DNA of 64,000 nt from CAYMPH01 sp964392365 (GCA_964392365.1 CAYMPH010000002.1:62001-126000), one strand, 5' to 3'. Positions 26,630 through 35,807 are shown, counted from the first letter of the stretch. Notes: a model not told the origin generated them from the sequence alone. Made by a program: numbers and translations.

Positions 26630-27631
26630 TCAGCCGCCGATTTTCGACATGGACCTTTTAGTGCTGATGGAATAACAACCGCCTGAGTCGGTAGAGTATT
26701 CTATGGAATGCCCTTTTGATTTGGATATTACTGCCTGGGCTATTATTTTTTTTATGTCATCATCGCTTAAATCTTTTCTTAACGCGCTTTTAAGGTCGAA
26801 TTCATCATTGGAATAAAGGCATGATTTCAGGTATCCGTCGGATGTGAGCCTGAGCCTGTTGCACGATTGACAGAATTTATGTGAAACAGGCGGAATTATG
26901 CCTATTGAAATTTTATATTTATCTCTGTATTTAAGGTCGTACATCATTGCGACATTGGTGTCTATGTGCTGGTTTCTTTCGAGCCTGCCGAAGGTTTTCA
27001 GAATATCGACCAGCTGATTAGAAGCTATAAATTTAAAATTATCTTTTATTCCGTTGAATGGCATTTTTTCTATAAACCTGAGCTTTACCGGTTTATCCTT
27101 TATGAATTCAAGGAAATCCTCTATTTCATTTAATGCGCTTTCAAGAAGAACAGCGTTTATTTTTATATCAAATGATTCGTATGAGAGAGCTTTTTCTATA
27201 TTATTGATTACTATGTCCATGGAATCACTTCCCGTAATTTCTGCAAAACGGGATCGTGACAATGTGTCGAGACTTATGTTGAGTTTCTTAAGCCGGAAAT
27301 CTGCCAGGTCATCTAAAAAATTTCCAAGAAGTATGCCGTTGGTGGTGAGTGCAAGGTCCAGGTTCGGGGATATAGCTCTTGATTCGGAAACTATATTGAT
27401 AAAACCTCTTCTGACAAGGGGCTCTCCGCCTGTGAATCGTATCTTGTCAACACCCATAACATTGAAAATTTTTATAAGCCGTGTGAACTCCTCGTTTCTC
27501 AGGACCTCGTCGTGTTCGAGATTTTCAACTCCTCCAGGAGGCATACAGTAAGCGCATCGCAGATTGCATTTGTCGGTTATTGAAACCCGGAGGTATGTGT
27601 GTTTTCTGAAATATGTATCTGTGAGCATCAT
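26630..27631 (-). CDS. moaA: GTP 3',8-cyclase MoaA
   Basis: 333 residues, standard length. The radical SAM cluster motif is 'DKCNLRCAYCMPPGG' (Cys22, Cys26, Cys29). 'IRFTGGEPLVRRGF' binds SAM, and the C-terminal cluster comes from 'FCQSCNRLRLTSDGYLKSCL'. The chain ends in the essential double glycine (MSKIGG). MoaA converts GTP to the precursor of cPMP, the first step of molybdenum cofactor synthesis. No other moco gene is in the window, so this copy stands alone. The start overlaps the upstream lipoprotein stop by 4 bases (ATGA), implying coupled translation. Confidence 0.96.
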   Translation of the reverse strand: MMLTDTYFRKHTYLRVSITDKCNLRCAYCMPPGGVENLEHDEVLRNEEFTRLIKIFNVMGVDKIRFTGGEPLVRRGFINIVSESRAISPNLDLALTTNGILLGNFLDDLADFRLKKLNISLDTLSRSRFAEITGSDSMDIVINNIEKALSYESFDIKINAVLLESALNEIEDFLEFIKDKPVKLRFIEKMPFNGIKDNFKFIASNQLVDILKTFGRLERNQHIDTNVAMMYDLKYRDKYKISIGIIPPVSHKFCQSCNRLRLTSDGYLKSCLYSNDEFDLKSALRKDLSDDDIKKIIAQAVISKSKGHSIEYSTDSGGCYSISTKRSMSKIGG

Positions 27632-28104
27632 GGTTTGAATGTGTCCAGAAGGAAGAGGAAATTTTTTCTATAGAATGAATTGCCGGGATCAATGCTGCAG
27701 GCTTTGTAATACATATTCATCGATGAATCAAAGTTGCCGTCAAATTCGTATAGCACTCCAAGATTATTTGCCGCACACGAATCATTAGGGTTTTCATTTA
27801 AAATATCAGTCAGTATTATTTCAGCTTCGGAATATCTTCCGTCTTTAATCAGGGATATTGCTTCAGTGTTCATGACTGAGCCGTTATCCGATAAAAACTT
27901 ATTCAGTAAAAAAGTAATTTCACGCGTCTTTATTTTTAATTCAGCAGTGTTTTCTTTGTTTGTAATGTACAGACTGTCTGCTTTTTCAAAATCAGATGTT
28001 TCATCCGGGATGCTGATTTTTTTTACTGTACCTGCCTGGGTATAGCTCATGCACGAACATGCAGAAATTAAAATGAAAATGTTAAATAGTAGGCTTAATC
28101 GCAT
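27628..28104 (-). CDS. TPR-containing lipoprotein
   Basis: 158 residues from the ATG at 28104; a TTG frame extending to 28131 would put nine polar residues before the signal. The signal 'RLSLLFNIFILISACSC' ends in a lipobox, so the mature protein is anchored in a membrane. The C-terminal half has two tetratricopeptide repeats ('EAEIILTDILNENPNDSCA', then 'NNLGVLYEFDGNFDSSMNMY'). Such proteins usually serve as assembly or scaffolding partners in the envelope. The start lies within the 3' end of gatA and the stop overlaps moaA by 4 bases. Confidence 0.8.
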   Translation of the reverse strand: MRLSLLFNIFILISACSCMSYTQAGTVKKISIPDETSDFEKADSLYITNKENTAELKIKTREITFLLNKFLSDNGSVMNTEAISLIKDGRYSEAEIILTDILNENPNDSCAANNLGVLYEFDGNFDSSMNMYYKACSIDPGNSFYRKNFLFLLDTFKP

Positions 28105-29530
28105 CACCTGTTTTTTCCACTGCTCCGGCAATATTTAAAATTGTTTTTTCATCAAAATGATTACCCATAATCTGCATGCCTATCGGCATACCGTTTGAAT
28201 GCAGACCCACGGGGACAGAAAGAGCCGGGATTCCTGCAAGATTTACTGAGATAGTAAGTATGTCCGACATGTACATCTGCAGAGGATCGTTTATCATCTC
28301 GCCGATTTTAAAAGCTGTAGTTGTTGTAACAGGCGTGATTATAACATCCGCTTTAGTAAATGCGTTTTTAAAATCTTCAATGATAAGGGTTCTGCCTTTG
28401 AGTGCTTTTAAATAATACGCGTCGTAGTAACCTGAGCTGAGAGAAAATGTTCCGAGATGAATTCTTCTCTTAACTTCCTTGCCGAAGCCTTCGCTTCTGC
28501 TTTTAATATACAGTTCAGATAAATTTTTAATGTTCGGTGATCTGTACCCGTAGCGGACTCCGTCGTATCTGGCAAGATTGGATGATGCCTCTGCTGTGGC
28601 AATAAGATAGTAAATCGGAATTGCATACTCTGTATATTTCAGGGAAATATTTACTGTCTGCGCGCCGAGTTTAACAAGCGCATTTATTTTATCAAGGATT
28701 CTTTCCTTTATTTCCGGATCGATACCGTTGTAGTATTCTTCAGGTATTCCTATTTTAAGTCCCTTTGGATCAAAGGTGAGTTTATCAGGTGAGAAATCTA
28801 TTTCTTTATCAACGGAAGTGGAATCCTTAATGTCTTTTCCGGATATTATTGAAAGAAGAGCTGCTGCATCTGTTACGCTGTTTGCGAATGTTCCTATCTG
28901 GTCAAGAGATGACGCGTATGCCACAAGGCCGTATCTGGATACTCTGCCATAAGTCGGTTTAATTCCGACAACTCCGCAGAATGATGCAGGCTGACGGATT
29001 GATCCGCCTGTGTCTGAACCGAGCGCTGCAGGTGCTGTCATTGCACTTACTGCAGCAGCAGAGCCGCCGGAGCTTCCGCCTGGAACTTTTTCCAGGTCGT
29101 ATGGATTTTTTGTTGTTCCAAAAAATGACGATTCTGTTGAAGAACCCATTGCAAATTCATCGAGATTTGTTTTTCCTAAAAGAAGGAATCCCGCGTCTTT
29201 CAGTTTTGTATAAACTTCAGCGTCATACGGCGCTATAAAATTTTCGAGTATTTTAGATGCGCAGGTGGTTTTAATACCCTTTGTGCAGATATTGTCTTTT
29301 ACAGCTATAGGGATTCCATCATAAATGGATTTTGTTTTTTTCGAGGCGCGCCTCTTGTCCGCTTCAGCAGCATCGGCCATTACGCTATTTTCATCAAAAG
29401 TTATATATGCATTGATTTTACCATTAAGTTTTTTTATTCTTTCAAGATAAGCTTTGCAGATTTCAACTGAAGTAATCTGATCTTTATCCAGCATTTCAGC
29501 TAATTCTGTTAGTTTTTTCTCATGCAGCAT
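28082..29530 (-). CDS. gatA: Glutamyl-tRNA(Gln) amidotransferase subunit A
   Basis: 482 residues, an amidase-signature enzyme of normal GatA length. The Ser-cisSer-Lys triad is visible: Lys in 'IPIAVKDNICTKG', cis-Ser in 'PGGSSGGSAAAVSA' and the nucleophile in 'SDTGGSIRQPASFCG'. GatA-specific segments include 'GKTNLDEFAMGSSTESSFFG' and 'YGRVSRYGLVAYASSLDQIG'. It releases ammonia from glutamine for the GatB kinase/transamidase, forming Gln-tRNA(Gln) or Asn-tRNA(Asn). gatC and gatB, often adjacent, are not in this window; upstream is a toxin-antitoxin pair. It heads a compact leftward unit with the TPR lipoprotein, moaA and the AEC permease. Confidence 0.95.
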   Translation of the reverse strand: MLHEKKLTELAEMLDKDQITSVEICKAYLERIKKLNGKINAYITFDENSVMADAAEADKRRASKKTKSIYDGIPIAVKDNICTKGIKTTCASKILENFIAPYDAEVYTKLKDAGFLLLGKTNLDEFAMGSSTESSFFGTTKNPYDLEKVPGGSSGGSAAAVSAMTAPAALGSDTGGSIRQPASFCGVVGIKPTYGRVSRYGLVAYASSLDQIGTFANSVTDAAALLSIISGKDIKDSTSVDKEIDFSPDKLTFDPKGLKIGIPEEYYNGIDPEIKERILDKINALVKLGAQTVNISLKYTEYAIPIYYLIATAEASSNLARYDGVRYGYRSPNIKNLSELYIKSRSEGFGKEVKRRIHLGTFSLSSGYYDAYYLKALKGRTLIIEDFKNAFTKADVIITPVTTTTAFKIGEMINDPLQMYMSDILTISVNLAGIPALSVPVGLHSNGMPIGMQIMGNHFDEKTILNIAGAVEKTGDAIKPTI

Positions 29531-29641
29531 ATTGCTCCTCCGTAAAAATAAACTTTCGTAAAATGGCGGGAAGTGTCAATAAAAAAAAGTTATATGGGCG
29601 ACTGACCGATCGCCTATGCTGACAAATATTACAATAACGTC

Positions 29642-29670
29642 TTGACAGAAATAATTCTAAAATGTAAAAA
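29642..29670 (+). promoter_or_regulatory. Candidate promoter of the mntA-hepT pair
   Basis: TTGACA at 29642-29647, 17-base spacer, then TAAAAA at 29665-29670. It lies 33 bases before the antitoxin ATG, in the AT-rich gap after the divergent gatA gene. Confidence 0.5.
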
Positions 29671-29702
29671 TAATTTTAACAATAAATTATATTTAAAAAG
29701 GG

Positions 29703-29981
29703 ATGGAATTTATGATTTCTGAATTTGAAAAAAATAAAATTATTGAACTCGCAAAAAAATATGAAATCTCATCTGTTTTTTTATTCGGATCATCAATTGA
29801 AAAAGATGAAAATTATAATGATATAGATATTGGAATTGAAGGGATAAAACCTGGAAAATTTTTTAATTTTTATTCAGAGTTGTTTAAATATTTACCTAAA
29901 CCTGTTGATCTTGTTGATCTTGGGAAACATTCAAAAATAAACGATATTATCCGGAAAAACAGTATTAAGATATATGGATGA
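29703..29981 (+). CDS. MntA-type nucleotidyltransferase antitoxin
   Basis: 92 residues, a minimal nucleotidyltransferase. The polymerase-beta-like active site reads 'SVFLFGSSIEKDENYNDIDI', giving Gly29-Ser30 and Asp40-x-Asp42. In characterised HepT/MntA pairs the antitoxin adds AMP groups to a tyrosine of the toxin and so silences it. A start at 29703 or at the nearby ATG 29712 is possible. The 3' end overlaps the toxin gene by 8 bases, the usual coupling of such modules. Lysine-rich, AT-rich composition is close to that of the surroundings. Confidence 0.85.
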   Translation: MEFMISEFEKNKIIELAKKYEISSVFLFGSSIEKDENYNDIDIGIEGIKPGKFFNFYSELFKYLPKPVDLVDLGKHSKINDIIRKNSIKIYG

Positions 29982-30390
29982 TATCAAAGAAAAAATAAAT
30001 GCTGAAAAAGAATATATCGAAAAAATTCTTACTATTTTAAAAGAAACAATTGAGTTGGAAAACAAGTCAGTTGTTGAATTAACGGCAGTTGGTGCATTTT
30101 TACAGAATGCATATAATGGTATCGAAAAGATTTTAAAGATTATTTTAAAGCATCAGAATATTGAAATACCCCAATCCTCAATGTGGCATAAAGATTTATT
30201 AAATTCTTCTGTAACTAATGGTATAATCTCTGCTCTGCTATGCGATGAATTATATCGATATTTATCTTTCAGACATTTCTTTATTCATTCATATGGTTTT
30301 ATGATAGAAGAGGAAGAGATCAGAAGCTTAGCAGCTGATATAAGTGATGTATGGAAGAAGTTTGTTTTAGAAATTGATGGATTTCAGTAA
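29974..30390 (+). CDS. HepT-like HEPN ribonuclease toxin
   Basis: 138 residues, all helical. The HEPN active site is 'RHFFIHSYGF', an R-x4-H-x-Y motif with Arg100, His105 and Tyr107. This Tyr is the AMPylation target in known HepT toxins. 'ELTAVGAFLQNAYNGIEKIL' is the usual first conserved helix. HEPN toxins cut RNA, including the 3' end of tRNAs in one studied case. The gene order (antitoxin first) and overlap fit a type VII toxin-antitoxin module. Function in this organism is inferred from motifs only. Confidence 0.85.
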   Translation: MDDIKEKINAEKEYIEKILTILKETIELENKSVVELTAVGAFLQNAYNGIEKILKIILKHQNIEIPQSSMWHKDLLNSSVTNGIISALLCDELYRYLSFRHFFIHSYGFMIEEEEIRSLAADISDVWKKFVLEIDGFQ

Positions 30391-30693
30391 AACATGAAAT
30401 CTACGAAGTATAATTTTATAATTAAAAATCCCGCATAATCAAGTGAAAAAAATAAACAAATTCGATTAAAAAAATACCTTTGTCATGTAGACCTGACGAT
30501 CGCCCCCCTGCAAATTATCACTATTTTCAGCTATTGACAAGTAGCCATATTTAGTGATAATTAAATATATAGACAAAAAATATTAAAAAGATATGCAGAT
30601 TTAGATTTTAAAATATAAAATTTTGCTGTCAAAAGATAATCCTTGATATAGATTAAATCTTCATGAAAATTCATTATAACAAGAGGAAATGTA
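30391..30693. other. Intergenic region with a candidate promoter
   Basis: 303 bases between hepT and the first receiver-kinase. It contains CTGACGATCGCC at 30493-30504, an imperfect direct copy of CTGACCGATCGCC at 29602-29614 on the other side of the toxin-antitoxin pair. A good promoter candidate follows at 30534-30561. No reading frame of interest is seen. Confidence 0.5.
30534..30561 (+). promoter_or_regulatory. Candidate promoter of the signalling gene array
   Basis: TTGACA at 30534-30539, 16-base spacer and GATAAT at 30556-30561, a close match to sigma-70 consensus. It lies about 130 bases before the TTG start of the REC-PAS-HisKA_3 kinase and would drive the rightward genes. Confidence 0.55.
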
Positions 30694-32415
30694 TTGGAAA
30701 GTAAAACAATATTGCTGGTTGAAGATGAGAGTGTCACTGCTGCTTTTCTCACAAATACTCTGAAAAATGAAGGCTATACTGTTATCAATGCATCCACAGG
30801 TGAAATGGCTCTCCAGATAGTTTATGCCGACGGAAGCATGATAGATATAATACTCATGGATATTGAACTTGATTCCGAGATGGACGGCATTGAGGCTACA
30901 AAAGAAATACTTAAGCTTTTTGATATACCTATTTTAATTCTATCTTCCCATTCAGAAAAAGAAATTGTAGGGAAAACTGATGAAATAAGCACCTATGGGT
31001 ATGTTCATAAAAATTCCGGATCTTATGTTCTGCTTGCATCAATTAAAATGACTCTGAAGCTCCATGAAGCAAATACGAATCTGAAAAAATGGAAAAATGC
31101 AATTGAATATGCCGAGTGGGGAGTGATGGTATGCAGCCCGGATGGGGAAAGTATTGATATCATGAACCCGTGTTTTGCACAGATGCACGGCTATTCGGTT
31201 GAAGAAATGCAGGGCATGAATCTTAAAAGCATATTTTCTCAGGAATCCCGCAATGAACTGGGAAAAAATATAAAAATAGCCAATGAAAAAGGCCATTATA
31301 CATTTGAATCAATTCATATTAAAAAAGACGGTACGCAATTCCCGGCTATTCTGGATATTACAGTAACAAAAGATAAATCCGGAAACTCGGTAAGCCGGAT
31401 TATTAATGTAAAGGATATAACTGAACGCAAAGAAGCTGAAAAAACTATTCGTATGAGTGAAAAGCGTGCTCAGGATATACTTAACACAATTCCGGATTTA
31501 ATGTTCCGCATAAACAGACAAGGTGTCTTTCTGGATTATAAGGCCGATATAAGAGATATGTATCAACACGCAGGACCATCTATTATCGGCAAATGCAGTC
31601 ATGATATTCTTCCGCCTGAATTTGCTGATTTAATTGATCTGGAGATCGCTGCGACTTTAGAATCAGAAAGTCTTCAGACTTTTGAATATCAGCTTCCCAT
31701 TCAGGAAAAAGGTTTACGGGATTTTGAGGCGCGAATGATTGTCAGCGGTGATGATGAAGTGATTGCAATTGTCCGTGATATCACCGAGAAGAAGGAACTT
31801 GAAAAGGAAATTATTAATATAAGCGAGAATGAAAGACGCGCAATAGGAAGCAATCTCCATGATGATCTTGGCCAGAAATTATCCTACCTGGGATTTTTAA
31901 CGGAAATGATGAAACAGGGAATACAGAAAGGATCAGCTGTTGATATTAAGGATCTGGATGAAATGATTTATCTTGTAAGCAATTCCATTGATCATGTGAG
32001 GAATATTTCAAAAGGACTGCATCCTGTAAATTTTGATACAGGTGGTTTTATATATGCCATTGAGGAGCTGGGAGCTGACATAAAAAAATATTTTAATGTG
32101 GATTTAATCATGGAAAAAGATTTTGACGTAGTCATCAAAGACGAAGCTGTATCTTTAAATTTATATTATATTATTAAAGAAGCTGTCAATAATTCAATTA
32201 AGCATGAAAAACCTGATAAGATAAATCTTTTTTTTAATCATATTGGAGATAATCTGCATATATTGCTGATGAACAATAGAAAAAGTAATAAACAAAGCAA
32301 AAAAGGCGGTATGGGCCTGAAAATAATGAAATACAGGGCTGATTTAATAGGAGCTTTATTGAGAGTTTCTGAAGAAAAAGATATATTTAAGATTGAAGTT
32401 ACTGTAAAAATATAG
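30694..32415 (+). CDS. Receiver-PAS-PAS-HisKA_3 histidine kinase
   Basis: 573 residues. TTG start with aagagga 9 bases upstream. An N-terminal receiver (residues 4-125) has phosphoacceptor Asp56 in 'IILMDIELDSEMDG' and the lysine in 'GYVHKNSGS'. Two PAS domains follow (about 130-245 and 258-370), joined by S-box linkers ending 'DITERKEAEK' and 'DITEKKELEK'. The dimerisation domain is HisKA_3 (NarX/DegS type) with 'ERRAIGSNLHDDLGQKLSYL', His389. The ATPase domain is short, with 'IIKEAVNNSIKH' as N box and 'GGMGLKIMKYRA' as G box. No membrane segment. HisKA_3 kinases usually signal to LuxR-type regulators, and exactly such a gene lies 226 bases downstream. A receiver at the N-terminus means this kinase is itself controlled by phosphorylation. 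Confidence 0.92.
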   Translation: MESKTILLVEDESVTAAFLTNTLKNEGYTVINASTGEMALQIVYADGSMIDIILMDIELDSEMDGIEATKEILKLFDIPILILSSHSEKEIVGKTDEISTYGYVHKNSGSYVLLASIKMTLKLHEANTNLKKWKNAIEYAEWGVMVCSPDGESIDIMNPCFAQMHGYSVEEMQGMNLKSIFSQESRNELGKNIKIANEKGHYTFESIHIKKDGTQFPAILDITVTKDKSGNSVSRIINVKDITERKEAEKTIRMSEKRAQDILNTIPDLMFRINRQGVFLDYKADIRDMYQHAGPSIIGKCSHDILPPEFADLIDLEIAATLESESLQTFEYQLPIQEKGLRDFEARMIVSGDDEVIAIVRDITEKKELEKEIINISENERRAIGSNLHDDLGQKLSYLGFLTEMMKQGIQKGSAVDIKDLDEMIYLVSNSIDHVRNISKGLHPVNFDTGGFIYAIEELGADIKKYFNVDLIMEKDFDVVIKDEAVSLNLYYIIKEAVNNSIKHEKPDKINLFFNHIGDNLHILLMNNRKSNKQSKKGGMGLKIMKYRADLIGALLRVSEEKDIFKIEVTVKI

Positions 32416-32641
32416 CTGATAATATGTTAAAAATCACTTAAATCCGCTATTGATTTATTTTCTGAATAGTTATAATTTCAATTAATAGTTTTAACCAAAG
32501 TCTCACTCTTCTCCCGGAGGGGGCGATTCCATTAAGATAAAATACCCTACGGGTGAACGGCGGCTAATGTGGTAAGGGAGCTGGGATTAATATTATTTTT
32601 TTACAAAAATCAGGAATGAATTTTATTATATAATAAATATT

Positions 32642-33301
32642 ATGACTAAAGAAAAAATAAAAATAATAATTGTGGAAGATCATCCTCTGATGCGCCAGGG
32701 AATAAAGAGGATGATTGAAAATGAATCCGATCTTTCAGTAATCGGCGAGGCTGATAATATTAATGATGCAATAAAAATTCTCGCAGCTGAAGAGCATGAC
32801 GTGGCAGTTGTTGATATCACGCTTGATGGCGAATTAAGCGGCATTGATCTGATTAAAAATATTACCAGGCGAAAGATAAAAACAAGAATACTGGTGCTGT
32901 CTATGCATTCGGAAATTCTTTATATTGAACGGGCAATGAAAGCCGGAGCTCACGGATATATAACGAAAAATGAAGCCCCTCAGATTCTAATAGAAGCTAT
33001 CAGGTCAGTTTTCTCTGGTGATACATATATCAGCAATAAAATTTCAGGTAAAATGATAAATAAACTGATGCACAAAGAATCTGACTCTGAACGCATTGAA
33101 ATTGAAAAAATGTCGAACAGGGAAATTGAAATATTTGAACTGATAGGCAAGGGATGCAAAACCGGCGAAATAGCAAAAAAACTTAATCTCAGCACCAACA
33201 CAATTGAAAGCCACAGAAAAAATATTATTGAAAAACTAAATTTTGAAAGCGGCAACGATCTTGTGAAAAATGCGATTCACTGGGTTTCAATGAAAGCCTG
33301 A
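32642..33301 (+). CDS. NarL/FixJ-family response regulator
   Basis: 219 residues. The receiver domain starts 'IIIVEDHPLMRQGIKRMIE', has the phosphoacceptor in 'VAVVDITLDGELSG' and ends with the conserved Lys in 'HGYITKNEAPQIL'. The C-terminal LuxR-type helix-turn-helix is 'SNREIEIFELIGKGCKTGEI' followed by 'AKKLNLSTNTIESHRKNIIE'. On phosphorylation such proteins dimerise and bind promoter DNA. It is the only protein in the array with a DNA-binding output and is the natural partner of the HisKA_3 kinase upstream. The next kinase begins 3 bases after its stop, so the two genes are co-transcribed. Confidence 0.95.
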   Translation: MTKEKIKIIIVEDHPLMRQGIKRMIENESDLSVIGEADNINDAIKILAAEEHDVAVVDITLDGELSGIDLIKNITRRKIKTRILVLSMHSEILYIERAMKAGAHGYITKNEAPQILIEAIRSVFSGDTYISNKISGKMINKLMHKESDSERIEIEKMSNREIEIFELIGKGCKTGEIAKKLNLSTNTIESHRKNIIEKLNFESGNDLVKNAIHWVSMKA

Positions 33302-33304
33302 TGT

Positions 33305-35509
33305 ATGGAACCAAATAGTAAAAAAACCATTCTGCTGGTTGAAGATGAAATAACTACTTTAATCTATACAGCTAAAATTCTGGGAAATTTCGGTTATAAT
33401 GTTGTTACTGCTTCTTCAGGAGAAGAAGCAGCTGAAATTGCATTACGAAATGAGGATATTAATCTTATCTTAATGGACATTGATCTTGGTGATGGGATTG
33501 ATGGAACGGAAACTGCTGAAATAATTTTAAAAAAACGTAATATACCGGTAGTTTTTCTTTCAAGCCACACTAAACCTGAAATTGTTGAAAAAACAGAAAA
33601 AATCACCTCATATGGTTATGTGGTTAAAAGTTCAAGCACAACAGTTCTAGATGTATCAATAAAAATGGCATTCAAACTTTTCATGTCCAATCAGAAAGTA
33701 ATGGAAAGCGAAGAGAGATACCGCACGCTGATTGAGTCGCAGCTGGAGGTTGTTTGTGTGTGGCTTCCTGACACAACGCTTACTTTCGTTAACGAAGCCT
33801 ACTGCAGGCTTGTTGGCAAAACCAGCGATGAGCTGATAGGGAGAAAATGGATTGAGTTTATTCCGGAACACGCACGGTCAGAAGTACTTGAAAATTATAA
33901 AAATGCAGTGGCAACAAAACAGGTTTATTCGTACATCCATGAAGTGGAAGGCGTAGTTGGAATCCGCTGGTACAGATGGAATGATGTTCCGCTTTTTGAT
34001 ATAGAAGGGAATCTCCTTCATTTTCAGTCTGTTGGACATGATATTACCGAACGTAAAAAAATTGAAGATGCACTCGAAGAAAAAAGTCTGTTTCAGAAAA
34101 CACTTATTGATTCAATTCCTGCCCCGGTTTTTTATAAGGATACAAACGGCAGATACCTCGGTTTCAATAAAGCTTATGTGGAATTTTTTGGTAAAGAAGA
34201 GAGTGAGCTGATAGGTAAAACAGTTTATGATATATCACCGAAAGATCTTGCGGATACATACAATAAGGCAGACATTGAATTGTATAATAATCCAGGAACC
34301 CAAATTTACGAATCTCAGATAAAAGATGCCAGAGGTGAGCTGCATGATGTTGTATTCCATAAGGCTGTCTTTTATGATTCAGGTGGAAACATAGCCGGCC
34401 TGATAGGTGTTATTCTCGATATCACTGAGAGCAAACAGACTAAAGAAAAATTATCCTTGTCAATGAATATAGTTGAAAATATCCAAATTGGATTGCATGT
34501 TTATAAACTTGAGGATTTAAATGATGATAGAAGCCTGAGGATGGTTTATGCAAATCCGGCTTCAGTTGAATTTACGGGTATTGCTGTTGAGGATGTAATA
34601 GGGAAAACATTAGATAAAAATTTTCCGGGATTAAGAGAAAAGAATATTCCTCAGAGATATGCGGAGGTTGCCAGAACAAAGAAACCGCTTTTTTTTGAAG
34701 ATATTTATTATGGAGATGATAGAGTTTTAGAAAATGCTTTTTCCATTAAAGTGTTTCCATTGCCGGATGATAAAGTAGGGGTCTCGTTCGAAAAAATAAC
34801 TGAGCGTAAAAAATTTGAGAGTGATATTATCGTAGCAATTCAAAATGCGGATATTTTTAAAGATCAGGCTGAACAGGCAACACGCGAAAAAGAAGTCCTG
34901 CTTAAAGAAGTACATCACCGGATCAAGAACAACATGAATACAATAACCGGCCTGCTTAATCTGCAGGCTGATACAATGAAAGATCATCCTGCTGCAGTAA
35001 ACGCTCTGAATGATGCAGGAAACCGCGTGCAGAGCATGTCTATACTTTATGATAAGCTGTATCGATCTATTGAGTTTAAAAAAATGTCTATAAAAGAATA
35101 TTTTCCAACTCTTATAGATGAAATTGTAGCGAATTTTCCAAACAGTAAATTTGTAAAAGTTGAAAAGAAAATTGATGATGTAATGATCAGCGCTAAAATT
35201 TTATCTTCTCTCGGAATTATTATCAACGAGCTTATAACAAATATTATGAAGTATGCATTTACCGGAAGAGAGGAAGGACTTATAACTGTAGTGGCTTCTT
35301 CCATTGGAGCGGGATCAAAGCCGGGCAGCACCCGTTTGCGTTTTGAAATAAAAGACAACGGTATAGGCATACCGGAATCTGTTGATGTTGAAAATTCTAC
35401 CGGATTCGGATTCAAACTTGTATCAATGCTTGCAAAACAGATTGGCGGAAGCATTAAAGTTGAAAGAAATAACGGAACAAAATTTATTTTGGAATTTGAA
35501 GTGAAGTAA
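33305..35509 (+). CDS. Receiver-PAS x3-HisKA_2 histidine kinase
   Basis: 734 residues, cytoplasmic. The N-terminal receiver has Asp58 in 'LILMDIDLGDGIDG' and 'SYGYVVKSSS'. Three PAS domains follow at about 135-250, 262-380 and 385-495; the linkers end in 'DITERKKIED', 'DITESKQTKE' and 'KITERKKFES'. The kinase core is HisKA_2: 'EVLLKEVHHRIKNNMNTITG' with His538, then 'DKLYRSIEFKKMSIKEYF' and an HWE-like ATPase with 'IIINELITNIMKYAF', 'DNGIGIP' and 'GFGFKLVSML'. HisKA_2 kinases often phosphorylate stand-alone receivers. The receiver is nearly identical over long stretches to that of the gene at 37632, so the two are recent duplicates at their N-termini. Confidence 0.93.
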   Translation: MEPNSKKTILLVEDEITTLIYTAKILGNFGYNVVTASSGEEAAEIALRNEDINLILMDIDLGDGIDGTETAEIILKKRNIPVVFLSSHTKPEIVEKTEKITSYGYVVKSSSTTVLDVSIKMAFKLFMSNQKVMESEERYRTLIESQLEVVCVWLPDTTLTFVNEAYCRLVGKTSDELIGRKWIEFIPEHARSEVLENYKNAVATKQVYSYIHEVEGVVGIRWYRWNDVPLFDIEGNLLHFQSVGHDITERKKIEDALEEKSLFQKTLIDSIPAPVFYKDTNGRYLGFNKAYVEFFGKEESELIGKTVYDISPKDLADTYNKADIELYNNPGTQIYESQIKDARGELHDVVFHKAVFYDSGGNIAGLIGVILDITESKQTKEKLSLSMNIVENIQIGLHVYKLEDLNDDRSLRMVYANPASVEFTGIAVEDVIGKTLDKNFPGLREKNIPQRYAEVARTKKPLFFEDIYYGDDRVLENAFSIKVFPLPDDKVGVSFEKITERKKFESDIIVAIQNADIFKDQAEQATREKEVLLKEVHHRIKNNMNTITGLLNLQADTMKDHPAAVNALNDAGNRVQSMSILYDKLYRSIEFKKMSIKEYFPTLIDEIVANFPNSKFVKVEKKIDDVMISAKILSSLGIIINELITNIMKYAFTGREEGLITVVASSIGAGSKPGSTRLRFEIKDNGIGIPESVDVENSTGFGFKLVSMLAKQIGGSIKVERNNGTKFILEFEVK

Positions 35510-35807
35510 ACTCATTCCTGTCAGGGAAATCTTCTCGTTAGATAGGGGTCAGAGCATCATTTGAAGGGGAAGTGGGGTCAGAGCCTGTATAGCTTGAAAT
35601 TGAAGAACTTGTGCTGAACGAAGCCGAAGCACATTATTTACTATATATCTTTGGGCGTTTGTATATATTTTTACAGTTGGAATTACAGGGAGGATCTTTG
35701 AGCTATTTAAAACATCATACAAAAGGGGAATTTTTACTGTTTCGCTGCCGGCATCTGCTAAGTTGCTCTGACCCCGGTATTTTTTTTAAAGGCAGGGTTA
35801 ATTTAAA
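35510..35807. repeat. Intergenic REP cluster (GGGGTCAGAGC, two direct and one inverted copy)
   Basis: Exact cores lie at 35545-35555 and 35574-35584 (plus strand, 29-base spacing) and as GCTCTGACCCC at 35765-35775. The 180 bases between direct and inverted copies could form a long hairpin loop or be the remains of a mobile segment. A 66-codon frame from 35611 crosses the inverted copy and has no family resemblance, so it is not called. The core matches other clusters in the window and those around the RAYT gene. Confidence 0.75.
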
